Part shown: positions 1 through 11,700 of the stretch, in pieces
How the letters are laid out: the number at the start of each line of letters is the position of its first letter
How positions within the stretch are numbered: position 1 is the stretch's first letter
Source: Parietaria judaica
Lineage: Eukaryota; Streptophyta; Magnoliopsida; Rosales; Urticaceae
Length of the DNA stretch: 64,000 bases
Reading direction: 5' to 3'
NCBI GenBank assembly: GCA_954871525.1
Contig: OX940868.1
Location: 17,851,056 to 17,915,055 of the forward strand
The notes under the pieces: generated by a model
Seen by the model: only the letters and a program-made list of their open reading frames with translations
Told to the model about the DNA's origin: nothing
Database searches by the model: none
Program-made: the position numbers and the translations under genes

Positions 1-2557
1 CTCGGAATGTTCCTGCAATGGAGAATCCGGAACCCGAACGAGGACGCTGTGTGGTTGTGGTGTATGTCCATTGTCTGCGAAATCTGGTTCGCCTTCTCGT
101 GGCTGCTAGATCAACTCCCCAAGCTCTGCCCTGTCAATCGCGTAACCGACGTCCAAATGCTGAAGCAGAAGTTCGAGACACCAAGCCCTGCGAATCCTGC
201 AGGAAAATCCGACCTCCCAGGCATCGACGTATACGTCTCCACGGCGGATGCTGAGAAGGAGCCTCCACTCGTTACTGCCAACACGATCCTCTCCATTCTC
301 GCCGCTGACTACCCGGTGGAGAAGCTCTCATGCTACGTATCCGACGATGGTGGGTCGCTCCTTACGTTTGAGGCCATGGCCGAGGCGGCCAGCTTCGCCA
401 ACGTGTGGGTCCCATTCTGCCGGAAGCACAACGTCGAGCCGAGGAATCCGGAGGCCTACTTCAGCCTGAAGCGGGACCCGTACAAGAACAAGGTGTTGCC
501 AGATTTTGTGAGGGACCGCAGGAGGGCGAAGCGCGAGTACGACGAGTTCAAGGTCCGGGTCAACGCGCTTCCTGAATCGATACGGAGGCGCTCTGATGCT
601 TACAACACGCGAGAGGAGATCAAGGCGATGAAGCTCAGGCGAGAGAAAGACGACGACGAGATCATGGAGAGCATAAAGATTCAGAAGGCCACGTGGATGG
701 CTGACGGGACTCATTGGCCCGGAACTTGGGCCGTTCCTGCGCCGGAACATTCCCGGGGTGACCATGCCAGCATTATACAGGTATAACTCGGTTCCTTCTT
801 TTTTTGATCCAACAATTCATGTAGTGATAAGGTTCTAATATCTCTGATGAATGTCAACGCAGGTGATGGTGAAGCCTCCGAGCGACGAGCCTCTGAAAGG
901 CGCGGCCTCGCCGGACTCAAACTCAACGGATTTAAGCTCGGTCGACATTCGCTTACCAATGCTGGTCTACGCCTCTCGGGAAAAGCGACCTGGCTATGAC
1001 CACAACAAGAAAGCCGGTGCCATGAATGCCTTGGTCCGCGCATCAGCAATCATGTCCAATGGCCCGTTCATCCTCAACCTCGACTGCGACCACTACATTA
1101 ACAACTCCGAAGCCCTCCGAGAAGGCATGTGCTTCATGATGGACGCCGGCGGCGACCAAATCTGCTTCGTCCAGTTCCCACAACGCTTTGAGGGTATTGA
1201 CCCCTCGGACCGCTATGCCAACCACAACACCGTCTTCTTTGATGTTAATATGCGCGCCCTCGATGGTGTTCAAGGCCCTGTCTATGTCGGAACCGGCTGC
1301 CTCTTCCGCCGCACCGCCCTTTATGCGTTTGACCCTCCTCGCGTGAGTCGTGCCCCGTCCGGAAAGGTTGCATCCGCTCCCGACTTGGATGAGGACCAAA
1401 CGGGAGTCGAGCTAATTCCGAAGACGTTTGGGAATTCGAGCTTGCTGGTGGATTCGATCCGGGTGGCGGAGTTTCAGGGCCGTCCGATCGCTGATCATCC
1501 GGCGGTGAAGAACGGCCGGCCTCCGGGTTCTTTGATTCTTCCCCGCGAGGTGCTTGACACGTCAACGGTTGCGGAGGCGATTAGTGTGATCTCCTGCTGG
1601 TATGAGGACAAGACGGAGTGGGGTAGCCGGGTCGGGTGGATTTATGGGTCGGTAACGGAGGACGTGGTTACGGGTTACCGGATGCACAACCGGGGATGGC
1701 GGTCAATCTATTGCGTGACAAAGCGGGACGCATTCCGCGGCACGGCGCCAATCAACCTCACCGACAGGCTGCACCAGGTGCTGCGATGGGCCACGGGATC
1801 GGTCGAGATCTTCTTCTCGCGCAACAACGCGCTCCTTGCCGGCTCGAGGATGAAGTTCCTCCAGCGTGTGGCATACCTCAACGTCGGGATCTACCCCTTC
1901 ACCTCGTTCTTCCTCCTCGTCTACTGCTTCCTCCCGGCGCTCTCCCTCTTCTCCGGACAGTTCATTGTCCAGGCGCTCGACGCTGCGTTCCTGATCTATC
2001 TCCTCGGCATCACGACGACGCTGATCGCGCTCGCCGTGCTGGAGATCAAGTGGTCGGGGATCGCGCTCGAGGAGTGGTGGCGGAACGAGCAGTTCTGGCT
2101 GATCGGCGGGACGAGTGCGCACCTCGCAGCGGTGATGCAGGGCCTGCTGAAGGTGATCGCTGGGATCGAGATCTCGTTCACGCTGACGTCAAAGTCGGCC
2201 GGAGATGACGCTGACGACGACTACGCGGACCTCTACGTGTTCAAGTGGACGGCCCTCATGGTGCCGCCGGTGGCGATCATGATGACAAACCTCATCGCCA
2301 TTGCGGTGGCGGCGTGTCGGACAATCTACAGCGACGTGCCGGATTGGAGCAGCCTGCTGGGCGGCACGTTCTTCAGCTTCTGGGTGCTGGCCCACCTCTA
2401 CCCGTTTGCGAAAGGGCTGATGGGGCGGCGGGGAAGGACACCGACGATCGTGTTCGTGTGGGCCGGGCTCGTGGCGATCACCATCTCGCTCCTGTGGGTG
2501 GCGATCGACCCACCCTCCGGCAACGGCCAGATCGGCGGGTCCTTCCAGTTCCCATGA
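1..2557 (+). CDS. CSLD: Cellulose synthase-like protein D, 5'-truncated by window edge
   Basis: Coding is join(1..780, 863..2557) with an 82-bp GT-AG intron of phase 0. The 824 visible residues form the C-terminal three quarters of a CSLD, usually about 1,140 residues, so the start and the N-terminal zinc/RING region lie upstream; the ATG at 7 is internal. CSLD enzymes are GT2 family glycan synthases that make beta-1,4-linked wall polysaccharide in tip-growing or dividing cells. All processive GT2 signatures are present: SDDGG (nt 340-354), LDCDHY (nt 1079-1096), TED (nt 1655-1663) and QVLRW (nt 1775-1789). A membrane segment opens the visible part ([19 protein letters not shown]) and about six more follow QVLRW, ending in FQFP at a TGA. 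The variable stretch between DPPR and LIPKTFGNS is short, about 30 residues, and lacks the Cys-rich insert I recall in CSLD2/3. No frameshift is visible, so the gene looks functional. Which CSLD subclade it belongs to is not settled. Confidence 0.93.
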
Positions 2558-5290
2558 GACACACTTTGACTCCATAGCCTAAAATTCTGTTAGGACAGTG
2601 ATACTCAGATTCATTCATTACAAATTTGTTTACACTTATTTTTTTGTAGAGTGAATATAATGAAAATTTAAAGGTGACTGATCTTTCATGTTAAATTATT
2701 TTTTGTGATTCATAGATCCAAAATTATTAATAGTATATTTAATTGGACTTTCACTAATAATAATTATTGGATTTGTTTCAGAATAAACTGATGAGGCTAT
2801 GAACTTGAAATTAATATTAAAAAAAAAAAAATATTTACAATTGATTGTTGTGCTATGACGCAAATAGGTCATTTAGCTTTGTCAATTTGTCTTTTTATGT
2901 CTCTATTTATAACTAGTAGATTGCAGTAAAAAACATAGTTATAATTTTAGATAAATATATTACATGAATCGATCAATCATTTATAATTTTTCAGTAAAAT
3001 AAAACTACGACATTTATTATATGGGAAGAAAACAATCTTGATTAGTAGTGCAACATTAGAAACACTCTCATTGATACTAACATCTTCGGAATACATATAT
3101 TATGAGCATACTATATCTTATATTAGTGTACTTCTTTATTTTATAATGAAAATCAAGTGGTCACTCGTAAAAGCCTATATAATAAATGTCACAGTTAATA
3201 AATCGGTATTAAATCTCATATATTAACAATTAAATAAAATGATGTCCCTTGTAAAAGTCTCTTTATAATCATCCTCTTCCATTACGGAGGATGTATAGCA
3301 CAATAAAAAGCTAATTAATTTAGTAATTGCCTAATTGGTAAAGAATATGAAGAGTGCTAGTAGAATAAATGAAAGCGATAGGTATGTGTAAACTAATATA
3401 TGTGAATATTTGCAGTAATCAATATGTGAATAAACAATATTATCGATATTGGCAATTTCAATTTGTGAATTGTGAATAAACAATGGGTGACAATATTAGT
3501 ACGGGAGTTTAACGGGTTAGTAATTGTTAATACATATGAACTAATATGTGATTTTTGAATGGTGAGTAATTGCTAATACAATTTTTAAAAAATATGCAAC
3601 ACTTACAATTACACTCAATGAATTAATCACAACAGTGTTGAATGCCATAATTTGAAAAGAAAGGAAAAAAAAAAGAAGAAGAGAGAAATAATTTGATTTT
3701 TATAATAATACATAACAGATCTAATTACTTTTATCTCAATCCGAAAATTATTTAGAGAAGTTGGCTTAACTATTAACACCTCTCACCACACTGAGAAGAC
3801 TTATAAGCGAGTGTGAATGAGTTACAAACTTGATAGTTGAGTTATTCTATTTATGTAAAGAAGGGGATTCTTACTTAAAAAAAATTCTTTTGTAATTCCT
3901 TGTATACCGATTCATAAAATACCGGATTCCCACCTACACAAGCAAATTGTTACTATCTTTTCATATTATTTGCAACATGACTACTTTTTATGTATTCTAT
4001 TCAAACAATCAAATAAAGTCGAGTCACTAGAATTCTCCATACAATCAATAAACTCTTTAAAAATGTGAAACTATAAATAAATAAAAAAGATGATGAAGGA
4101 CCCCACCAATATACACAAAATATTATAATCATTATAAATAAATTTTCAAAATATAAAATATAATACTATAAAATTACCAAAGATATATATATATATATAT
4201 ATATATTTCACCATCATATCGGTTCCATCTTCACAACTTCTCTATGCATGTAAAAAAAAAAAAGAATCGTTGATGATAATCAGTTGAAAAAATAATAAAA
4301 ATGAGAAAATAAATAATTTGTATGATAAAAGATATAAAATTCTCATCAATTATAGACCGGAACGCCCCCACCACAATAAATAATCCATAATCATTCTAGA
4401 AAAAATATATCGAACCCTCACCAGTTGTAAACCCGAAATCCGGTGCCAGAAAAAAAAATCACCGAGCCACTATAAAAAAATAAATAAAAATTATATAACA
4501 CTATGAATTGTCCCAACAATGACTATATATCACTATGTATGCGTGTTCAATAGTAGGCCGTTTAAATGTAGTGAGTCGTGACTATTTACATTCCAATTTC
4601 TTACTATTATTGAGTTACATCAATATTCAATAGGATCCACTGATCTGCATGATAATACAATAAAACTTTTAGTATTCAAGGAAATAATAAAAACAATAAG
4701 TAAATAGTGTAATAACCATCTTTACCATTAAAAAAAAAAAAATCTATTTCTTTTGGTGTGCATAGTTATTCATACAGTGAAAACGTTTTGTAAATTAACT
4801 ACATGATAGTTATTATTTTTGTGCGCACAATTATTATTAATATTTTTATTAAAAATAATTCTAAGCTCTAAGAAAAATAGATTTCTCAATGGTTGATCTC
4901 ATTGTTTCACACTATTTTGTGAGTTCTTTTAAGAAACATCTATTTCTCAATTGTTTAATATCATTGTGCCACACCACATCATGTTGTACTTCTTCCTTTT
5001 AATATATATAGATTTATATCATTAGCGGTATTTCGGTTAATTTATCCATCACGGGTAATTTAGTATTTCCGGTGTATCTGTCCTTCGGGTTTCAGGCCAT
5101 GTTACAAGTGCCAGCACCCATCCATTTCCTTATGTCTTGCTTGGCGTCGTAGGAGAGAGAGTTCGACCTTGCTCTCGCAAAAAAGAGTCGGGAATTGTTT
5201 ATCGCTATTTGCACCGTGATAGAAAAGGGAATTCTTGTGTGTAAATCCCGATGCAAAGATGAAACAAAACTGTATAAATATATAGATATA
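2558..5290. other. AT-rich intergenic region, no gene seen
   Basis: This holds the 3' flank of the CSLD gene and the 3' flank of the convergent PPR gene. It is strongly AT-rich with many stops in all frames. The only distinct features are homopolymer A/T runs, an (AT)n tract near 4187-4206, and two loosely similar blocks around 4860-4980 that share a CTATTTCTCAAT-like core. No transposon termini were recognised. Confidence 0.6.
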
Positions 5291-7170
5291 TCATGTTCGG
5301 TATTGCTCAATTAGTCTGATCAGGCTGTAAGTCTCAGAATCTGGCCTAGCTCCTCCCAGGATCATCCTTCTGAGAAGATTGGGATCATATACCTTGGCCT
5401 TCACGTAAGCCTTGATCAACGCATTGTACACAAAAGAGTATTTACTATACTTGGCCACTCTCAACTCTTCGAACAGCTTCTTCGCATTCTCGACATCGCC
5501 AATTTCGGCAAAACGTTCGACTATTAGCAGCGTGGTCTCCAACCACGGCGTCGAGTTTCTGACCACGTTCGTCATAGTCAACTCTGTGCCCTTCTCCAAA
5601 GTCATTACGGCCTCGTCGACCAATCCCGCTTTCAAGCAACCGAGAGCGAGATGCCTATACGTTATTGCATTTGGTTTACAGTTCTGTTTTGTGATTTCCC
5701 TGTAGAGTCCGGTAGCTTCCTTGACGAGCCCGTGCCTGCAATACACCGAAAGCATAGCGTTGAACTGCTCAGTAGATTTTAAACCCTTTTTCAATTTCAT
5801 TTCGGCCCAAATTTCTTCGGCCCGGTCGAGCTGGTTGGTCCTGCCGAACGATTCAATTGCCAAAATGTAACTTTTTGACCTGACAAGAGGTAAGTCTTTG
5901 ACTGCTTCCCACGTCTCGTCTACTTTCTTTGATTTTCCCAAATAACCGTTTAACATTATAAGAACGTCAAGTGTGGACCAGTTATTTCCCGTCATAGATT
6001 TCTTTATGGCTTCGACGTAGACTTCGGCGACGGTGTTAAGCCGAGCAACAACATGCGCCGTCGCTATGATGCAGAAAGATATCTCATTTGGTTCAATATC
6101 GGCACGTTTCATGTCGGTCACTACCTTCATTAGCCCTTCTATGTCGTGTTCGTTTGCTTCTATCTTCATGAGAATGTTGTACGTCGAGACGTGTGGAGGT
6201 ACTTTGTCGGCCTTCATCTGAGTGAGGATTTTCGGTATCAGCTTCTTACGCCGAGAGGAGGAATGTAAGATTATGAGGCGGTTAAAAACCAAGTGCGAAA
6301 TTGGGTAATCGTATTCCCTCATTTTCTTCATATATTCGAGTGAAAGCCGAATGGCGCCTTTATCCAAGCACGCAATCACGAGATTGGTGTAAAGGAGCTC
6401 GCTTTGGAACTCCGAAGGGACGCAAGAGAAAAGTTTCTCACCTTGCGATATCCCGTGTATCTTAATGGTAAATTCCAACAAGAACGAGTAATCTAGTTCC
6501 CTTGGCCGGTACGGCCGCTCCCGGATCACCCATTCCATGACCTGTTAAAAGCAATGTCTATGTATCATCTTACTGTCTAAAGTAAATTACACAAAATTTC
6601 TCCCTTCATTGCAATGCTAATCAGCAATTTTTCGTAATCTTTTGTTCGATACTTTTAGTTTCTAGTACCCAGGGATTGGGAATATTTACATACACTATAA
6701 ATAATGTGTAAATTGTGAGTATAAAATACGAACATCGACTACAAGAAGCTATTCAATTTCAAAAAAATAACTCATACATACATGAAACCATAGCCGAAAG
6801 AGGAAGAAAGCGTAACCTGAAGAGCGTGTTTGTACATCTTGAGCTTTCTGAGGCGATTAATTGCGTGGAAAATGTCGCCTCTGTGAACGGGAAATCCCTC
6901 GCCCATATAGCTTTGGAAAGCTGACAGAACGGGTTCTTCTCTTCCCAGTTTCTCAATCCGATAAGACAAGCACTGTCTGGTTTCTTCTTCTATTTTTGAT
7001 TCCGATGTTTCGTTGGGAAGATCACTACGAGCTTGGGTGCATATAGAACCGGAAATAGGTGCAGTTTTTGTGGGATTCAAACACGGAAGGCAGACTGTTC
7101 GACTAATTGACTGTGCTAGCCTGCGAAGGCTTGTCGTTTGAATCATTCGTCCTCGATACGAGCAAGCCAA
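5291..7170 (-). CDS. P-class pentatricopeptide repeat protein, mitochondrial, At1g07590-like
   Basis: Coding is complement(join(5291..6541, 6817..7170)); the 275-bp intron is GT-AG, phase 0, joining ...KHALQ to VMEWVI. The product is 534 residues, the length I remember for At1g07590, and shares its N-terminal block (FPVHRGDIFHAINRLRK) and C-terminus (KAKVYDPNLLRRM..GGARPD). PPR proteins bind organellar RNA through 35-residue helical pairs. About ten degenerate repeats can be read from residue 170 on, for example around TYNILMKIEANEHDIEG, QFNAMLSVYCRHGLVKEA and VYNALIKAYVKAKVYD. There is no E or DYW extension, so this is the P class. The first 40 residues are rich in Arg, Ser and Thr and poor in acidic residues, consistent with mitochondrial import; a second in-frame Met at residue 9 could also start. 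The RNA target is unknown. It is divergent from the EPCR1-like gene. Confidence 0.92.
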
Positions 7171-8465
7171 CGAGAGTCATTCACGAATATACGTGCTTAC
7201 CTGCATCATAAGAACTATTACAACCGATTAGCGACAACTCGGTATACAGTCATGCAATAAACATGCCCTTCTATATTCAAGTGCTCTAGTTTACGTATAG
7301 AATTTTGCATTGTACATCACTATACCGCATTGGCATCATAAATAAGCATGAATATCTACATGATTAGAATTTGATTCTGGATTAATATACTTATATATAA
7401 GCTGTAAAACTATATTACCAAGTCATGTAAATATGTAATGATTTCCATGCATTTATTTACTCGCCAAGACTTACCCATTTCACATATACACACTCTTCCA
7501 ATCAAGAACTAGTCTTAGAAGCTATATAATATATACATAATTACACACACACATATACATACATATATATATATATATATGTGGGATAGTAGCGGAAAAA
7601 TATCTAAATTATACACACACATATACATATATTACAGTGTTCCTTCAGCTAGACATTTCCTCAAACATACTATAGGCATTCATATATTTCTGACATACAC
7701 ATACACAGATACACTTTCAAGCATATATATATATATATAAATTATAATTATAAATACATTCTCAAACGTAGAACGTCGAAACATTGATCGATTTCTATTA
7801 AATTTTTGTGGCATAATATACACCTCCAAACTTATATACACACACATACAACGATACAAACATGAACAGCACGATCGATATCTACTATATCTATATATGT
7901 GTGTGTATAAGGTCACAAACAAGCGTAATTTCAAATCAATGAAGCAAAGCAAACCTAAGTGGCTTCTGGGCATGGCGATTCGATTCCGAAGCAGACACGA
8001 AGAAGACGAACACCAACGTCTAAAGGGAGAAAAAAATGTCGAGTAAGCTTTCAACATCGACCGTCCACGTGTCATGAACGAATCGCGGCCGTCCATTTTG
8101 CTTCGCTCGCCAGCAACGTGACACACCTGTTACGAGAAGCGAAACACGGGAATAAAACCCCGCCCATCGAACGGCTGAGAATTTGACACGTGTAAGTACT
8201 TCCATATTTTCTAATTTCGTACCTTTTATTTTTGTTTGTTACTCGATCTGATTTTCTAAACCCCTTTTAGGGTCGAACAAGGCCAGACGAAACCCTAGCC
8301 CTCTCCGTCTCTCGCGCTACGCAAAAAAATCCCCAAAATTGTTCCCAATCGAATTCGTAATCGGTGGAATTGAATTAGGGTTTCGATTCAGGATCTCCGG
8401 TTTGGAATTTCTGTCTCCGATTCGCGCTCCCGGTGTTCTCTACGGCCTATGGCAGTTCGATCGAG
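7171..8465. promoter_or_regulatory. Shared upstream region of the divergent PPR and EPCR1-like genes
   Basis: About 1.3 kb separates the PPR start (7170, minus strand) from the leader exon of the EPCR1-like gene (ending 8465, plus strand). The PPR-proximal part is AT-rich with CA/TA microsatellites (7540-7580, 7595-7635, 7715-7740). The EPCR1-proximal part (7960-8330) is more GC-rich, with pyrimidine-rich CCCTAGCCCTCTCCGTCTCT just upstream of the leader, as is common for broadly expressed plant genes. Specific promoter elements were not assigned. Confidence 0.45.
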
Positions 8466-8626
8466 GTACGTTTTTTGTTCAATCGGTTTTTGAAAATTCT
8501 TCCGTGGAATTTTTCTTGTGGCATGGAGAAAGTTCGTGATTCATGGCCTTTTTTCCGTTTTTTTATTCGGGTTTTTTTTTTGTATATTTAGTTTTGGAGA
8601 TTTTTGGAATGGAGGTGGTTGTGCAG
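8466..8626 (+). other. Probable 5'-UTR intron of the EPCR1-like gene
   Basis: A strong donor (GATCGAG|GTACGT at 8465/8466) and an acceptor (GTTGTGCAG|ATCTG at 8626/8627) bracket a T-rich 161-bp stretch just upstream of the start codon. Removing it joins a leader exon with the typical CTCTCCGTCTCT sequence to the exon carrying the start. Leader introns are common in this position in plant genes. No transcript evidence is available here. Confidence 0.55.
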
Positions 8627-8632
8627 ATCTGA

Positions 8633-8665
8633 ATGATGCGTAGGGGCATGTACGATGGAATGTGA
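8633..8665 (+). promoter_or_regulatory. Short upstream ORF in the EPCR1-like leader
   Basis: The leader just upstream of the main ATG (8711) contains a ten-codon reading frame, MMRRGMYDGM, ending in TGA at 8663-8665. It has four ATG codons, lies in the same frame as the main coding sequence and stops 45 nt before it. It could lower translation by forcing reinitiation; this is inference from position only. Confidence 0.5.
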
Positions 8666-8710
8666 AAAATTCTGGTTTCGGATTTCGGAATTCGGATTGC
8701 GGAACTGTTG

Positions 8711-11700
8711 ATGGAAGATAGAACAGAGGCTCAGCATGGCGTGGGAGTTGCTAGGAAATCGAGATCTCTGGACCTTAACAGTTTGTACGAGGCTAGAGAT
8801 ACCGGGGTTATGGAGGGGAGTAAATTGAAGCGGAAGGCGGTCATCGGTGATCACGATGGAAGTGGCGGGAAGAGGAAGAAGAAGAAGATTGTGAAAGAGG
8901 TTTCTCTGAGTAGTTTGAAGAGTGCCAGCCTCGGTTTCAAGAAGACTGCGGGTACAAGTTCTGGTTTGCATGGCTCGAAGGGTGTGAAGTTGGATGCAAA
9001 TCGGGATTCAAAAGATGGAGCTACTGTGCCTCAGACAACTTCATCGCTTTCTTTGAACGGTGACGTTCTTCAAATCCCAAGGAAGAAGCGGGGTCTTGTG
9101 GGGCGGAAGAAACCTCAAGGTATTCAGGTGTTGAAGAAACAGGATGAGCCTTGTGGTAAGGCTGATCTTGTTGATCAGACAAGTAAATTAATCGATAGTG
9201 ATATCCAATGCCAGGTTGCATCCGTGAAGGTCGAGAGAAACGATAGTTACGATGAGTTCAATAAAAACAGTAGTTCGAACTCATCAAAACATGCGGATCA
9301 GGTCACTGTTGGCAATGGTGGCTCACCTTTGAAAAAACGGGTCAAAGGAAGTAAAACTAAAAAATCGGCAAAAGATGGAACTGTTAATGGCGTAAATAAA
9401 GAACCCTTGGTTGGGAATTCTACTACCATAGCCAACGATACACATAAACCCGATGGTAAAAAGTTGAGGAGGAAAAAACCGAAGAAATTAGTGCACGATG
9501 GTAGAGCCGACTGTGCTATTGACAATTCTACTTCTGTATGCGATGACTCACCGGAAGATGACGAGCAGAATCTTGAAGAGAATGCAGCAATGATGCTTTC
9601 ATCGCGGTTCGATCCAAGCTGTACCGGATATTCAACGAATAACAAGGGTTCTGCATTGCAATTTCTTTTATCTTCTGATCATGATTTTGTCAGTCGTAAA
9701 TCAAGCCCTCTTTCTGAATCTGAATCTTTGTCAGTTGATGCTGCGGGAAGAGTGTTGAGGCCAAGGACGCAGCACAAGGAGAGAGGACTTTTTAGAAAAA
9801 GGCGTCATTTTTATGAAGTGTTCTTACGGGACTTAGAGGATGAGTTTTGGATGCTGAACCGAAGAATCAAAGTCTTTTGGCCTTTGGATCAGATTTGGTA
9901 CTACGGGCTGGTAAATGACTATGACAAAGAAAGAAAGCTTCATCACGTGAAGTACGATGACCGTGATGAAGAATGGATTAATCTTCAGAGTGAGAGATTC
10001 AAGCTTCTGCTACTTCCTGGTGAGGTTCCTAGTAAGTCCGATAAAAGTTCTGATCAGATGAAAGGAAGCTTGGACTGCAAGGCACTAGAGGAAAAAAGAG
10101 GATTTTCTTTTCCAGATGATAATTGTGTAGGTACCAGTTATATGGATTCCGAGCCAATCATTTCTTGGTTGGCTCGATCTAGCCGCCGAGTCAAATCTCC
10201 CTTTCGTGTTTTAAAGAAGCAGAAGACATCAGATCTTTCGTCTCAACCATTTGTGCGTGACAGCAGTTCTGTGAGAAAGGAAAAAAGAAAAGCTTCTAGA
10301 AATTCTATTGGTGCAATGAAGGAGGATTCTACCTCAGAAAGCATCAGTGGATCCACAGGTAGCAGAATGCCGATTGTTTATGTCAGAAGGCGGCTCCGAA
10401 AAACTGATCAAGCTTTGTCTCGTAGACTCAAAGAAAATCTTGTTCCTCTCAAAGATAATGACAGAAAGAAAGATTTGAATAAGCGGGAACCAGGCAAGCC
10501 ATTGTGGTCTGTTGATGATGCGGGTCTTCTGAAATTGATGCGTCCGGGTTCGGAATCAGGGATGTTTAACTTTCTCACTATCTTTCCGACTCTTTCTATG
10601 CCATTTGGAATGAAGGATTTGTGGTTGTTATATGCTGCAACGCTGCTTCGCAGTGGCACAATCATGACCACGTTCCCACAGGTTTATCTGGAAATGCTTT
10701 TTGTTGACAACGTAGTGGGATTAAGGATTCTACGCTTCGAAGGTTGCTTGAATGAGGCTTTAGCCATTGTTCTCTTGGTGTTTACAGCGTTTTCTCAACC
10801 TACTGAACGTGCCAAGATTGTCAAACTGCAAACGCCAGTAACTTCAGTCAGGTTCAAGTTAACTTGTTTTCAGAATCTTGGGAAGCAGCTTGTCTTTGCG
10901 TTTTACAACTATGCTGAGGTGGAGCCTAAGAGATGGATGTACTTGGATTGGAAACTCGAGAGTCGCCGTTGCTTACTCACCAAACAACTTCCTGTGTGTG
11001 AATGCTCTCCCGATAATGTTCAGGTGTTTCAGAACAAACCAGTTCAGCTTTCTCTTGGATTAGTTTCGAGTCAACCGTCCTTCATCAAGGTTTGTATTTA
11101 CCAGTCTTCATATTTTCTATAATTTGTTAAATTACTTTATTCTTTTTTTTTTCTTTTTTATTGTTTTGGTTGGTAGTTCTACATGTCAACCATTTCTTTT
11201 GTCAAAGGCATGGATTATTAAATATATGTTACTATATATTTTTTTTTCTGATTGTCTTGAATTTATTCTAAAAGAACTGCATTCTTAAGTGAGCTAAAGT
11301 TACAAATTTTGCAAACAGAAGAGGAGTGTTTCTGGTTCGGATCCAATCGATTCTCGTTCTACTTCTGGGTCATCCTTCTTCGTCAGTTTGCATCTCAAGC
11401 TACTTATGGATCCCTCGCTGCCTTGCATTAACTTTCAAGAACGTAATACAGCAGAAAATCTGGAAATTTCCGGCCATAAGTTGCCAGATGACGGCCGTTT
11501 TACGAAGGAATGCTCGAATAAATCCTCAGAACCTGGTCTTGGAGAGAACAGGGAAGTTGCTTCTGATGCATGTTTGTCCTCTTTGCTCAGAAACGGTTTA
11601 TCAATTCGCAGTGACGGCAACCATCCAATGGATTGTGAGCCTTACCGTGATGATTCCACGATTCCCGAAGAGCTTAGAACAAACGGTTCTGTTTCAGAGT

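Noticed and set aside
1703..2122. 139-residue open frame on the minus strand of the CSLD exon
   Set aside because: It lies opposite well conserved CSLD coding sequence and is an Arg/Glu-rich shadow produced by high GC.
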